Source of the DNA: Marivita cryptomonadis
Lineage (GTDB): Bacteria; Pseudomonadota; Alphaproteobacteria; Rhodobacterales; Rhodobacteraceae
NCBI RefSeq assembly: GCF_002115725.1
Contig: NZ_JFKD01000007.1
Coordinates: 62,001 to 126,000 of the forward strand
Direction of reading: 5' to 3'
Length of the DNA: 64,000 nucleotides
Positions 1-8,212 of this stretch are shown here, piece after piece; within the stretch, counting starts at the first letter, position 1; every line of letters begins with the position of its first letter. The translations under genes were made by a program, and so were the position numbers. The notes beneath the pieces are model-generated. The model searched no databases, was not told the origin of the DNA, and was given only the letters and a program-made list of their open reading frames with translations.

Positions 1-182
1 GAAGCCGGTTTTCGAGATAATTGAGCGCAATAGAATTGCGCGCTGGTTTTCTCGTCCTTACGCCTTTGGCGACGTCCTCGGGCGCGTGAGCATGTGACGC
101 TTCTGCCTTGCGGTGCGCCTGTGTGTGCGGCGTGTTTGCATATTTGGAAAAAGAAGAAGCGTGGACTCGCTTTTCATGCGGG

Positions 183-200
183 TGTCAACTAAAGTTGACA
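183..200. promoter_or_regulatory. PpsR/CrtJ-type palindrome
   Basis: The 18-base stretch reads TGTCAACT-AA-AGTTGACA, two perfect 8-base arms around AA, which fits the TGT-N12-ACA consensus of the photosynthesis repressor PpsR/CrtJ. It lies 22 bases before the start codon of the BciB-like gene, where a repressor could block transcription. Only one copy is clear, whereas PpsR usually binds paired sites. Bases 1-182 hold no gene I can support. Confidence 0.55.
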
Positions 201-222
201 TGTCGCGTTGAGGAGAGTCTGC

Positions 223-1443
223 ATGGATGGTGGTCGTGTTGGCCTGACGGTGCCCGAGATAGGTGGCGCTCCACGGGCTGGACTCTGTACCGATTGCGGC
301 GTGTCACGCATGGGCGATGGCCGTGCGTGCGGGAAAGCCTGCCAGTTCATCCAGCCGGATTACGAGAGCCTTGAGGAGGCTGTGCATGGGCGCGTCGCCG
401 GTGCCGGGGATGAGGCGTTTTTTGGCGTGTCGCAAGCCATGTACCGCGCGCGGCTGGAGCCTGCGGCCGAGGGGGCGCAGTGGACTGGGCTGACCACCGG
501 GCTTGCGGCAGAGCTTTTGCGGGCGGGGGCGGTGGATGCGGTACTGGCGACAGCGCCTGATCCGCTGGACCGTTGGAAGCCGCTGCCGGTGATCGTGACC
601 GAAGCCGAGGATATGGCCCAGTGCCGGGGCATGCGCATGGGCTACGGGCCGCTTCTGGCGCTGCTTGAGCCTGCACGGGCGGCTGGGCATCGGCGGATCG
701 CAGTGGTTGGCGTGCCGTGTCAGATTTATGCGCTGCGGGCGCTGGAGGCTGAGCTTGGGTTCGATGAGATCACGGTGATCGGCACGCCTTGTTCCGACAA
801 CACCACAACCGAGAATTTCCACGCGTTTCTGGCGCGGCTCGATGATAAGCCGGAGACCGTCTCTTACCTTGAGTTCCGCGCGGATTACCGGGTGGAATTG
901 CGGTTTGATGACGGACGCAAGCCGCGCTTTGTGCCGTTTCTGAAGCTGCCGCTGTCGGACTTGCCGGCGGATTTCTTTCCGATGACCTGCAAGACCTGCG
1001 TCGACTATACCAACCGGCTGGCGGATATCACCGTGGGTTATATGGGCGGCGATGGCGACCAGTGGCTGATCGTGCGCAACGCCCGCGGAACGGCAGTGCT
1101 GGACCGGTTGGGCGACAAGGTGGTGCGACGCGCTCTGACCGACAAGGGCAAGCGCGAGGCGGCGGTTAAAGGGTTCATGGCCAACACTGAACGGGCTGCT
1201 GGCGGGCTTCCGCTGCGGCGGATGCCTGACTGGGTGCGGCCCATTGTGGCGTGGTTGCAACCGCGCACGGGGCCTCGGGGGTTGGAGTTCGCCCGTGCGC
1301 GGGTGGAAATGAAAGCGATCGAGACGATTTTGCACCTGCGGCGCGCACATCCTGCGCGGATCAAGAACATGGTGCCGCCGCATGTCTGGCGTGTTGCGGC
1401 CCGCTATGGTCTGTTGCCGGACAAAGACGAGACGCGCGGTTAG
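223..1443 (+). CDS. bciB: FrhB-family ferredoxin-type reductase, probably BciB-like 8-vinyl reductase
   Basis: A 406-residue member of the coenzyme F420 hydrogenase/dehydrogenase beta-subunit family. Cysteines C22, C25, C36 and C40 near the N-terminus (LCTDCG ... ACGKAC), the GVPCQ and GTPCSDN motifs and a later MTCKTCVDY segment suggest iron-sulfur clusters and flavin. The order GTPCSDN, TCKTCVDY, GYMG resembles BciB, which reduces the C8-vinyl group of (bacterio)chlorophyll precursors with ferredoxin. The ATG at 223 is preferred because AGGAG sits at 211-215; an in-frame TTG at 208 has no such site. The PpsR-type palindrome upstream supports a photopigment role. The alternative is another FrhB-family oxidoreductase. 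Confidence 0.62.
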   Translation: MDGGRVGLTVPEIGGAPRAGLCTDCGVSRMGDGRACGKACQFIQPDYESLEEAVHGRVAGAGDEAFFGVSQAMYRARLEPAAEGAQWTGLTTGLAAELLRAGAVDAVLATAPDPLDRWKPLPVIVTEAEDMAQCRGMRMGYGPLLALLEPARAAGHRRIAVVGVPCQIYALRALEAELGFDEITVIGTPCSDNTTTENFHAFLARLDDKPETVSYLEFRADYRVELRFDDGRKPRFVPFLKLPLSDLPADFFPMTCKTCVDYTNRLADITVGYMGGDGDQWLIVRNARGTAVLDRLGDKVVRRALTDKGKREAAVKGFMANTERAAGGLPLRRMPDWVRPIVAWLQPRTGPRGLEFARARVEMKAIETILHLRRAHPARIKNMVPPHVWRVAARYGLLPDKDETRG

Positions 1444-1511
1444 GCCAAAGGTCAGATTGCACGAGATATCAACGCGCGCTAGGGAGGGGTGCAGATCAAG
1501 GAAGACGGCCC

Positions 1512-1991
1512 ATGACACGCATTGCCCATATCGAACTGGACGACGGCAATCTGCCCCCGCCCACACCCGAGATCGAACAGGAACGCCGTGTGGCGATGTT
1601 CGACCTGATGGAACACAACACGTTCGAGCTGCCTGACCGTGACGGGCGACCTGTACCACAGGGGCCGTATAACGTGGGTCTGTCGATCCGCGATAAGCGG
1701 CTGGTCTTCGATGTGACCACAGAAAGCCATGAAAAGGCTGCGGAATTTCATCTTTCGTTGTCGCCGTTCCGGCAGGTGGTGAAGGATTATTTCCAGATCT
1801 GCAAATCCTATTTCGATGCGGTGAAGACGCTGCCACCCAGCCAGATCGAGACCATCGACATGGCGCGGCGCGGTATTCACAACGAAGGCGCCCGCATCCT
1901 GCAGGAGCGTCTTGACGGTAAGGTGACGGTGGATGACGACACCGCACGGCGCCTGTTCACCTTGGTCTGCGTCCTGCATTTCGGGGGCTGA
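1512..1991 (+). CDS. UPF0262 family protein
   Basis: A 159-residue protein recognised as UPF0262, a family of unknown function found widely in alphaproteobacteria. It has no signal peptide or membrane segment and is rich in charged residues. AAGGA at about 1499-1503 precedes the ATG at 1512. The phosphatase gene begins only a few bases after its stop codon, so the two are probably cotranscribed. In Rhodobacteraceae this gene commonly sits in the same run as the phosphatase and infA, as here. Confidence 0.85.
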   Translation: MTRIAHIELDDGNLPPPTPEIEQERRVAMFDLMEHNTFELPDRDGRPVPQGPYNVGLSIRDKRLVFDVTTESHEKAAEFHLSLSPFRQVVKDYFQICKSYFDAVKTLPPSQIETIDMARRGIHNEGARILQERLDGKVTVDDDTARRLFTLVCVLHFGG

Positions 1992-1994
1992 GGT

Positions 1995-2444
1995 TTGAAA
2001 GCGCTGCCGCAGTCGATTCTGTTTTGCTGCGATCATAATGCTGTGCGGTCCCCAATGGCCGAGGGGATCATGAAGAAGCTTTATGGCTTTGAGACCTATG
2101 TGCAATCGGTCGGCGTTGTGAATGACCTTGAGATCGATGGGTTCGCCATCTCGGTCTGCAATGAGATCGGTGTCGAAATGAGCCGCCATCGGTCGCGGTC
2201 TTTCGATGAGTTGGAAGAGAATGGTGAAGCCTTGTCGGGGTTCGATCTTGTCGTGGCGTTATCTCCTGCGTCGCAGCGGCGGGCGCTGGACCTGACGCGG
2301 TTTTATCATCTGACGGTGGAATACTGGCCGATCATGGACCCGACGGGTCTTGGCGAAACGCGTGAGCAAAAGCTGAACGCCTATCGGCAGACGCGCGACC
2401 AGTTGGTGGATCATTTGAAACGAAAATGGGGAGGGCAGCTATGA
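1995..2444 (+). CDS. Low-molecular-weight phosphotyrosine phosphatase / arsenate reductase-fold protein
   Basis: A 149-residue cytoplasmic protein. The phosphate loop C-X5-R is complete near the N-terminus (CCDHNAVRSPMAE, C12 to R18), followed by the serine usual in low-Mr phosphatases. A late DPTG (around residue 117) could supply the general-acid aspartate. The family dephosphorylates tyrosine or reduces arsenate; the target here is unknown. Translation appears to start at TTG 1995, directly after the UPF0262 stop, with GAGG just upstream. The stop overlaps the next ATG as ATGA, which indicates coupled translation. Confidence 0.85.
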   Translation: MKALPQSILFCCDHNAVRSPMAEGIMKKLYGFETYVQSVGVVNDLEIDGFAISVCNEIGVEMSRHRSRSFDELEENGEALSGFDLVVALSPASQRRALDLTRFYHLTVEYWPIMDPTGLGETREQKLNAYRQTRDQLVDHLKRKWGGQL

Positions 2445-2836
2445 GCCGGGCGACACTTGAGCGGTATTTCGATGCGTTTAATCGCAAGGACATTGCAGGG
2501 ATGCTCGACTGTCTGACCGAGGACGTGGCGCATCATGTGAATGAGGGCAATGTGCGGATCGGGCGCGCGGCGTTCGAGGAATTCTGTGGGCATATGGCGC
2601 GGTGCTATGACGAGACATTGACCGAACTGGTGGTGTTTGTGGCCGAGGACGGCGCACGCGGCGCTGCGGAATACATGGTGAACGGCACCTATCTGGCGAC
2701 CGATGCCGGGCTTCCCGAAGCCAAGGGGCAGGGCTATCGCCTGCCTGCGGGGTCGTTCTTTTCGTTGCAGGATGGCAAGATCAGTCGGGTGGTGACCTAT
2801 TACAATCTGAGCGACTGGACCCAACAGGTTTCGTGA
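2441..2836 (+). CDS. SnoaL/NTF2-like protein
   Basis: A 131-residue protein with the cone-shaped NTF2/SnoaL fold pattern: the N-terminal helix LERYFDAFNRKD, LDCLTEDVAHHV, then strand-rich sequence ending in VVTYYNL. The family contains ketosteroid isomerase-like enzymes and binding proteins; no specific activity can be assigned. ATG 2441 is chosen because GGAGG lies six bases upstream and the codon overlaps the preceding stop; an in-frame ATG at 2426 lacks a binding site. Its stop TGA overlaps the following ATG (TGATG), so it is coupled on both sides. Confidence 0.75.
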   Translation: MSRATLERYFDAFNRKDIAGMLDCLTEDVAHHVNEGNVRIGRAAFEEFCGHMARCYDETLTELVVFVAEDGARGAAEYMVNGTYLATDAGLPEAKGQGYRLPAGSFFSLQDGKISRVVTYYNLSDWTQQVS

Positions 2837-3432
2837 TGCGGATCGAAGCGCTGACCGGAGAGGCGCTGGACGCGGCTCTGGATGATGTGGCGGGGCTGCG
2901 CATTCGGGTGTTCCGGGACTGGCCGTATCTCTATGACGGCGATCTGGAGTACGAGCGGCGGTATCTGGAGACCTATCGAGCCTCGGATGCGGCGATCCTT
3001 GTGGGTGCGTTTGACGGGGCGCAGCTGGTCGGAGCAGCCACCGGCACGCCGATGGCGGATCACGCGGATGATTTCGCGGCAGCCTTCGAGGGGACCGGAC
3101 TGGCGCTGGGTGACATCTTCTACTGTGCCGAGTCGGTGTTGTTGCCGGACTATCGCGGACGCGGTGTTGGGCATCGGTTTTTCGATCTGCGCGAGGCACA
3201 TGGACGGGCATTGGGGGCAACCGTGTCGGCGTTTTGCGGGGTGGTTCGGCCTGTGGACCATCCGTTGAGGCCAGACGGTTATCGGCCTTTGGATGCGTTC
3301 TGGCACAAGCGGGGCTATGCGCCGTTGGACGGTGCTTTGGCGTGGTTTTCGTGGAAAGATATCGACCAGACAGACGCGACACGGAAGCCTTTGCAGGTTT
3401 GGACGCGGTCCTTGAGGAAGGATGAAGAATGA
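2836..3432 (+). CDS. GNAT family N-acetyltransferase
   Basis: A 198-residue protein with the GNAT acetyl-CoA binding signature LLPDYRGRGVGHRFFDLRE (around residues 100-118), matching the Q/RxxGxG/A turn. The C-terminal part ends with FWHKRGY, typical of this fold. Substrate unknown. It starts at ATG 2836, sharing a base with the stop of the SnoaL-like gene, and its own stop overlaps the nitrilase start as ATGA, so the three genes form one coupled cassette. Confidence 0.82.
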   Translation: MRIEALTGEALDAALDDVAGLRIRVFRDWPYLYDGDLEYERRYLETYRASDAAILVGAFDGAQLVGAATGTPMADHADDFAAAFEGTGLALGDIFYCAESVLLPDYRGRGVGHRFFDLREAHGRALGATVSAFCGVVRPVDHPLRPDGYRPLDAFWHKRGYAPLDGALAWFSWKDIDQTDATRKPLQVWTRSLRKDEE

Positions 3433-4313
3433 AAGTTGCCGCAGCCGCATACGCGATGGATTTTCTCGATAGTTTTGAGGCTTACGAGGAAAAGTTGACT
3501 CGTTGGGTGAGCGAGGCGGTCGGCGCTGATGCGGATCTCTTGGTGTTCCCGGAATACGGCGCGATGGAATTGGCCACGCTTGCAGGGCGCGATGTGGCGC
3601 TGGACCTTGAGGCGTCGCTCAGGGCGGTGTCTGACCGGATCCCAGAGGCGGATGCACTGCACGCAACGGTGGCGCAGAAGTTTGGCGTGCACATACTGGC
3701 GGCCTCGGCCCCTGTGTTCGATCCAGCTTTGGGCGATCGTCCGGTGAACCGAGCGCGATTCTTTGCGCCTGATGGCAGTATGGGCCATCAGGACAAGCAG
3801 ATCATGACCCGATTCGAGCGTGAAGAATGGGGCGTCGTGGCGGGTGGGCCGTTGCAGATCTTCGACACGGCGCTGGGCAAGATCGGCATCCTGATCTGTT
3901 ATGACAGCGAGTTTCCACTGCTTGGTCGGGCGATGGCAGAGGCCGATTTGATCCTTGTGCCATCCTGCACCGAAGCACTGACTGGTTATTCGCGTGTGCG
4001 GATTGGATCGATGGCACGTGCTTTGGAAAATCAGTGCGTTACGGTCATGTCTTCAACTGTCGGGCCATGTGATTGGTCCGAGGCGGTGGATGAAAACACG
4101 GGTATGGGCGGCATTTTCGGACCGCCCGACACCGGGTTTCCGCCCACCGGCGTGATTGCGGAAGGCGTGTTGAACCAGCCCGGCTGGACCTATGCCGATA
4201 TCGATCTGAAGCAGATCGCCCATGTGCGTGCGGACGGCGTTGTCCTCAACCGGCGGCATTGGGACGATCAGATGGGACGTGACGTGATTGCCGCAACGCG
4301 GAAACTGGGTTGA
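3429..4313 (+). CDS. Carbon-nitrogen hydrolase (nitrilase superfamily amidase)
   Basis: A 294-residue amidohydrolase with the complete Glu-Lys-Cys triad: E42 in VFPEYGAME, K123 in HQDKQIM and C157 in LICYDSEFP. Members hydrolyse amides or carbamoyl compounds and are often tetrameric cytoplasmic enzymes. The start overlaps the GNAT stop. Pairing with an acetyltransferase and a SnoaL-like protein suggests metabolism of a small amine or amide, but this is inference from context. No signal peptide. Confidence 0.85.
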   Translation: MKVAAAAYAMDFLDSFEAYEEKLTRWVSEAVGADADLLVFPEYGAMELATLAGRDVALDLEASLRAVSDRIPEADALHATVAQKFGVHILAASAPVFDPALGDRPVNRARFFAPDGSMGHQDKQIMTRFEREEWGVVAGGPLQIFDTALGKIGILICYDSEFPLLGRAMAEADLILVPSCTEALTGYSRVRIGSMARALENQCVTVMSSTVGPCDWSEAVDENTGMGGIFGPPDTGFPPTGVIAEGVLNQPGWTYADIDLKQIAHVRADGVVLNRRHWDDQMGRDVIAATRKLG

Positions 4314-4393
4314 ATAGGCCTTGATAAATTGGGCGATTGGCCCCATTTAGAAGCGCGCCTCAGACTCAGGAGGCGATCAACTTAGGAGAAACC

Positions 4394-4612
4394 ATGGCCA
4401 AGGAAGACACGCTCGAATTTCCCGGTGTCGTCAAGGAACTCCTGCCTAACGCGACATTTCGGGTCGAGCTTGAAAACGGCCATGAGATTATCGCGCATAC
4501 GGCAGGCAAGATGCGTAAGAACCGGATTCGGGTTCTTGCAGGCGACAAGGTGCAAGTCGAAATGACGCCCTACGATCTGACCAAGGGTCGGATCAACTAC
4601 CGCTTCAAGTAA
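4394..4612 (+). CDS. infA: Translation initiation factor IF-1
   Basis: 72 residues, the normal length, almost entirely a single S1/OB-fold domain ([11 protein letters not shown] ... GRINYRFK). It binds the 30S A site with IF-2 and IF-3 during initiation. TAGGAGA lies seven bases before the ATG. The 80-base gap after the nitrilase gene is the only sizeable gap in this run, so infA may have its own promoter. The maf gene follows seven bases after the stop. Confidence 0.97.
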   Translation: MAKEDTLEFPGVVKELLPNATFRVELENGHEIIAHTAGKMRKNRIRVLAGDKVQVEMTPYDLTKGRINYRFK

Positions 4613-4619
4613 GCGATCC

Positions 4620-5198
4620 ATGAAGCTGATCCTTGGCTCCGGCAGCCCCCGGCGGCGGGAGCTTTTGGCTCAGATCGGGGTGGAGGCGGATGACATCCGC
4701 CCGCCCGATATCAACGAAGATCCTCGTCCCGATGAATTGCCGCGTCCGTATTGCGTGCGTCTTGCGCGCGAAAAGGCGTTGGCGATTCCTGCCAGTGACG
4801 ATGAGATTGTCCTGTCTGCCGACACCACTGTTGCCCTGGGTCGCCGTATTCTGGGTAAACCCGAAAATGCTGCCGAAGCGGCGCAGTTCCTTTATGCGTT
4901 GTCCGGACGCCGCCACCGCGTTGTAACGGCGGTGGCTGTGCGCCGAGGCGACAAGTTGTGGGAACGTGACGTGGTCACACAGGTGAAGATGAAGTCACTC
5001 AGCGATGCCGAGGTGAACGCCTATCTGGCCAGCGATGACTGGCGCGGCAAAGCGGGCGGCTATGCCATCCAAGGCCCGGCAGGCGCGTTTGTGCCGTGGA
5101 TCAACGGCAGTTTCAGCGCGGTTGTGGGTCTGCCATTGGCCGAGACCGCGAACCTGCTCGTTGCAGCGGGCTATCCGCTTTACGGGGGTGCAGCATGA
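4620..5198 (+). CDS. maf: Maf family nucleotide pyrophosphatase
   Basis: 192 residues with the Maf N-terminal motif [12 protein letters not shown], then the DTTVALG and GKPENAAEA segments and KAGGYAIQG near the C-terminus. The family hydrolyses non-canonical or modified nucleoside triphosphates and was originally linked to septum formation. It lies between infA and an RNase E/G gene, a common alphaproteobacterial order, and overlaps the latter by an ATGA. Confidence 0.92.
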   Translation: MKLILGSGSPRRRELLAQIGVEADDIRPPDINEDPRPDELPRPYCVRLAREKALAIPASDDEIVLSADTTVALGRRILGKPENAAEAAQFLYALSGRRHRVVTAVAVRRGDKLWERDVVTQVKMKSLSDAEVNAYLASDDWRGKAGGYAIQGPAGAFVPWINGSFSAVVGLPLAETANLLVAAGYPLYGGAA

Positions 5199-6217
5199 AG
5201 GGTCGTCTGATTGCGCTTGATCACATTGGCGATCGTGAAGCAGCGGCGCTGATGGTGGATGGAGTGGTCGAAGACCTGTTCTTTGACACAGACCAGCCTG
5301 CGCCGGGAACGATTTATCGCGCCATTGTCGAACGTCCGATGAAGGGACAGGGCGGGATGTTCCTGCGCACGCCCGACGGGTCGGCGTTTGTGCGGCAGGT
5401 CAAGGGTCTGTCCCCCGGGCAAACGCTCTTGGTGCAGGTCACCGGCTATGCTGAGCCGGGCAAGGCTATCCCGGTCACACATAAGGTGCTGTTCAAGAGC
5501 CGTTATGCCATCGTCACGCCCGATGCGCCGGGGATCAATGTGTCGCGCCGGATCAAGGATGAAGATGCGCGCGAAGAGCTGTTGGCGGTCGCGCATGACA
5601 TCATGGATGAGGGCGATTTTGGTCTGATCCTGCGGTCTTCGTGCGAAGGGGCCGACGCGGGCGAGATTTCTGACGATATCGCGGCGATGGCCGATCTGGC
5701 TGCCAAGGTGATGGCAGACGCCACCGGCGACGCGGAAACTCTGACCCTTGGTGACGGTCCGCATCTGCTGGCATGGCGCGAATGGACAGATAAAGCCGAG
5801 ATCGACAGCACCGATGGCAGTTTCGACAGGCACGGCATTCTTGATGTGCTTGACGGGTTGAAAGCCCGCGATGTGCCGTTGGGCGGTCCTGCGTCAATGG
5901 CGATCGAGCCCACGCGCGCCTTGGTGGCAGTGGATGTGAACACTGGCGGGGACACCAGTCCTGCAGCGGGGCTCAAGGCGAACCTCGCTGCGGTCAAGGA
6001 CCTTCCACGCCAGTTGCGGCTGCGCGGGCTTGGTGGACAGATCGTGATTGACCCGGCCCCTACGGCCAAGAAAGACCGCCGTCAGATCGAAAGCGCCCTG
6101 CGCGCAGCACTCAAGCGGGACAGCGTGGAAACCGTCTTCGTGGGGTGGACTCCGCTGGGGCATATCGAGTTACAACGCAAACGTGACCGACTGTCCCTCA
6201 GCGAGGTGCTGATATGA
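5195..6217 (+). CDS. Short ribonuclease E/G family protein
   Basis: 340 residues, clearly shorter than RNase G (near 490). An S1-like N-terminal part leads to the RNase H-like catalytic core. The first metal ligand region is kept ([11 protein letters not shown], about residues 246-256) and a second Asp is present in [15 protein letters not shown], but the usual FIDM after that Asp is replaced. The CxxC zinc link of RNase E/G is absent, and so is the scaffold tail. It starts at ATG 5195, overlapping the maf stop. A role in RNA processing is likely; activity on the usual 5' monophosphate substrates is unproven. Confidence 0.82.
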   Translation: MKGRLIALDHIGDREAAALMVDGVVEDLFFDTDQPAPGTIYRAIVERPMKGQGGMFLRTPDGSAFVRQVKGLSPGQTLLVQVTGYAEPGKAIPVTHKVLFKSRYAIVTPDAPGINVSRRIKDEDAREELLAVAHDIMDEGDFGLILRSSCEGADAGEISDDIAAMADLAAKVMADATGDAETLTLGDGPHLLAWREWTDKAEIDSTDGSFDRHGILDVLDGLKARDVPLGGPASMAIEPTRALVAVDVNTGGDTSPAAGLKANLAAVKDLPRQLRLRGLGGQIVIDPAPTAKKDRRQIESALRAALKRDSVETVFVGWTPLGHIELQRKRDRLSLSEVLI

Positions 6218-6405
6218 GCTGTCCCATCTGCGGCAAGGAAACAGATGCCAAAGCCCGTCCATTCTGTTCCAAGCGGTGTGCCGATCTGGATTTGGCGCGG
6301 TGGTTGAACGGCAATTACGCTGTGCCGTCAGACGACCCCGAAGACATCGAAGCGGCAATTGAGGCGGCTGAACAGGCGGCGGCGGCGTCCGATAAGCTGC
6401 ACTAG
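6214..6405 (+). CDS. yacG: DNA gyrase inhibitor YacG, zinc protein
   Basis: 63 residues with the YacG zinc-binding pattern CPICGK ... PFCSKRCADLD, giving C-X2-C and C-X3-C ligands, then the conserved DLARWLNGNY. YacG binds GyrB and inhibits supercoiling in E. coli. The tail is acidic and alanine-rich. The ATG overlaps the RNase stop (ATGA), so the two are coupled. Confidence 0.93.
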   Translation: MSCPICGKETDAKARPFCSKRCADLDLARWLNGNYAVPSDDPEDIEAAIEAAEQAAAASDKLH

Positions 6406-6443
6406 CGTCTTGTCTCGACCGGTCGTCGTGATACGGCTTGGTC

Positions 6444-7190
6444 ATGACGGCCGACACGACCTCACTTTTTGAACCTGTGATCCGCCCGGCGGGCCTGAAT
6501 GGCGTGCTGGTGAGTTTCGGCGATGCCTTGTCCGAGCCGGGCAATCGCGCGGCCTTGGCTTTTGCTGAGGCGGTGGCACGGGACGGGATCGACGGGGTCG
6601 AGGATTGTGCACCGTCTTTGGTGTCCGTCTTCGTGCAGTTCGACCCATTACATTTGGGATTGGACGCGTTGACCGCCAGATTGACCGATTTGTTGGCCGA
6701 GCGGGATTGGTACGCAGCCCCGATGCCCGACGGGCGGCGGTTCATCCGTGTGCCGACGGTCTATGGCACTGATCTTGCGCCGCAACTGGAAGAGGCAGCA
6801 CAGGCGGCTGGACTTTCGGTTTCGGACGCCATTTCCCAACTGTCTGACGCGCGGGTGCGGGTGCAGACCATCGGGTTCGCCCCCGGTCAGCCCTATCTGG
6901 GATTGTTGCCAGACGCATGGGACATCCCGCGTCAGACGGCGTTGACCAAGGCAGTGCCCGGGGGGGCGTTGGTGGTGGCGATCCGGCAGTTCGTGCTATT
7001 TTCGGGGTCGAGCCCAACGGGATGGCGGCATATCGGCCAGACTCATCTGAAGCTGTTTCGACCCGCCAGCGATGCTCCATTCTTCCTGCGCCCGGGCGAT
7101 GAGGTGCAATTCGTGCACGTCACGCCGGACGAGCTGGCGCGACATGCCAACGATCCTGATGGCGGTGCCGTGATCGAGGCGATCCGATGA
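6444..7190 (+). CDS. pxpB: 5-oxoprolinase subunit PxpB (KipI-like)
   Basis: 248 residues of the KipI/PxpB carboxyltransferase-like family, recognised by GFAPGQPYLG in the centre and the final GDEVQFVHVT. Together with PxpC and PxpA it forms the ATP-dependent 5-oxoprolinase that opens pyroglutamate to glutamate. ATG 6444 is taken as the start; an in-frame TTG at 6438 is possible and no strong ribosome site is visible. The stop overlaps the pxpC start. The order here is pxpB-pxpC-pxpA. Confidence 0.88.
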   Translation: MTADTTSLFEPVIRPAGLNGVLVSFGDALSEPGNRAALAFAEAVARDGIDGVEDCAPSLVSVFVQFDPLHLGLDALTARLTDLLAERDWYAAPMPDGRRFIRVPTVYGTDLAPQLEEAAQAAGLSVSDAISQLSDARVRVQTIGFAPGQPYLGLLPDAWDIPRQTALTKAVPGGALVVAIRQFVLFSGSSPTGWRHIGQTHLKLFRPASDAPFFLRPGDEVQFVHVTPDELARHANDPDGGAVIEAIR

Positions 7191-8209
7191 TCCGCGCGCT
7201 CAAGCTGCATCGCATTGCGCCGGGGGCCAGTGTGCAGGACAGGGGGCGCGTTGGATATCGCGCGTTTGGTGTATCGACCGGTGGCGCGGCGGATCCATTG
7301 GCGCTGGCTGAAGGGGCGGCGTTATTGGCGCAATCGACCGACTGTGCCGCCTTGGAGCTGCCGGGATCGGGAGGCGTGTTCGAAGCGACCGCCGCTTTGC
7401 GCATTGCGCTGACGGGGGCTCCGATGCGGGTAGCGCTGGACGGTGTGCCATTGGTTTGGAACGCGTCGCATGCGATGCCCGCCGGGGCGCGACTTGAGAT
7501 CGGTGGCGCCACGTCAGGCAGCTACGGCTATCTACATGTGGGGGGCGGGTTTGACCTGCCGCAGCAACTTGGATCGCGGTCTGCGCATTTGGCGGCGGGG
7601 ATCGGTGCGGTGGTGCAGGCAGGAGATACCTTGCCGATTGCCGAAGACCGGGGCCAGGCGGTTGGGTTTTGCTTGCCGTTGGACAATCGGTTCGACGGTG
7701 GCATTCTGCGGTTGATTCAGAGTTTCCAGACGGATTTGTTTGAAGCCGCAACGCGCGAACGGTTTACCGACACCCCATTCAGCCGCGATGCGCGCGCCAA
7801 CCGCATGGGCATGCGGCTTGATTCCGAAGGCGAGGGCTTTGCCACCAGTGTGGGGCTGAACATTCTGTCGGAATCGATCCTGCCCGGCGATATTCAAATC
7901 ACCGGGGACGGCACGCCTTATCTTTTACTGTGGGAAAGCCAGACAACCGGCGGTTATCCTAGAATCGCGACGGTGATTCCCGCCGATCTGCCGCGTGCGG
8001 TGCAGACCCCTGCAGGCGGCGTGCTGCGGTTTCGCTTTGTGACCCGCGACGAGGCGTTGGAGGCGGAGCGGAAGCGGCGCGACCATCTGCGCGCTTTGCC
8101 AAAACTGCGCACGCCATTGGTGCGCGACCCGTCGCAGATCCGCGATCTGCTGAGATATCAATTGATCAGTGGGGTCACGGCGGGTGATTCCCAAGACGAA
8201 GAGGAGTGA
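7187..8209 (+). CDS. pxpC: 5-oxoprolinase subunit PxpC (KipA-like)
   Basis: 340 residues of the biotin-dependent carboxyltransferase-like family (KipA/AHS2). Visible markers are the early GASVQDRGRVGYRAFGV and the central YLHVGGGFDLP and SRSAHLAAGIG segments, then RANRMGMRL. It partners PxpB in activating 5-oxoproline. It overlaps pxpB by ATGA and is followed three bases later by pxpA. Confidence 0.9.
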   Translation: MIRALKLHRIAPGASVQDRGRVGYRAFGVSTGGAADPLALAEGAALLAQSTDCAALELPGSGGVFEATAALRIALTGAPMRVALDGVPLVWNASHAMPAGARLEIGGATSGSYGYLHVGGGFDLPQQLGSRSAHLAAGIGAVVQAGDTLPIAEDRGQAVGFCLPLDNRFDGGILRLIQSFQTDLFEAATRERFTDTPFSRDARANRMGMRLDSEGEGFATSVGLNILSESILPGDIQITGDGTPYLLLWESQTTGGYPRIATVIPADLPRAVQTPAGGVLRFRFVTRDEALEAERKRRDHLRALPKLRTPLVRDPSQIRDLLRYQLISGVTAGDSQDEEE

Positions 8210-8212
8210 GCC

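Noticed and set aside
304..1947. 547-residue open frame on the minus strand
   Set aside because: It lies opposite the BciB-like and UPF0262 genes, has no homology I recognise and reflects codon bias of G+C-rich DNA.
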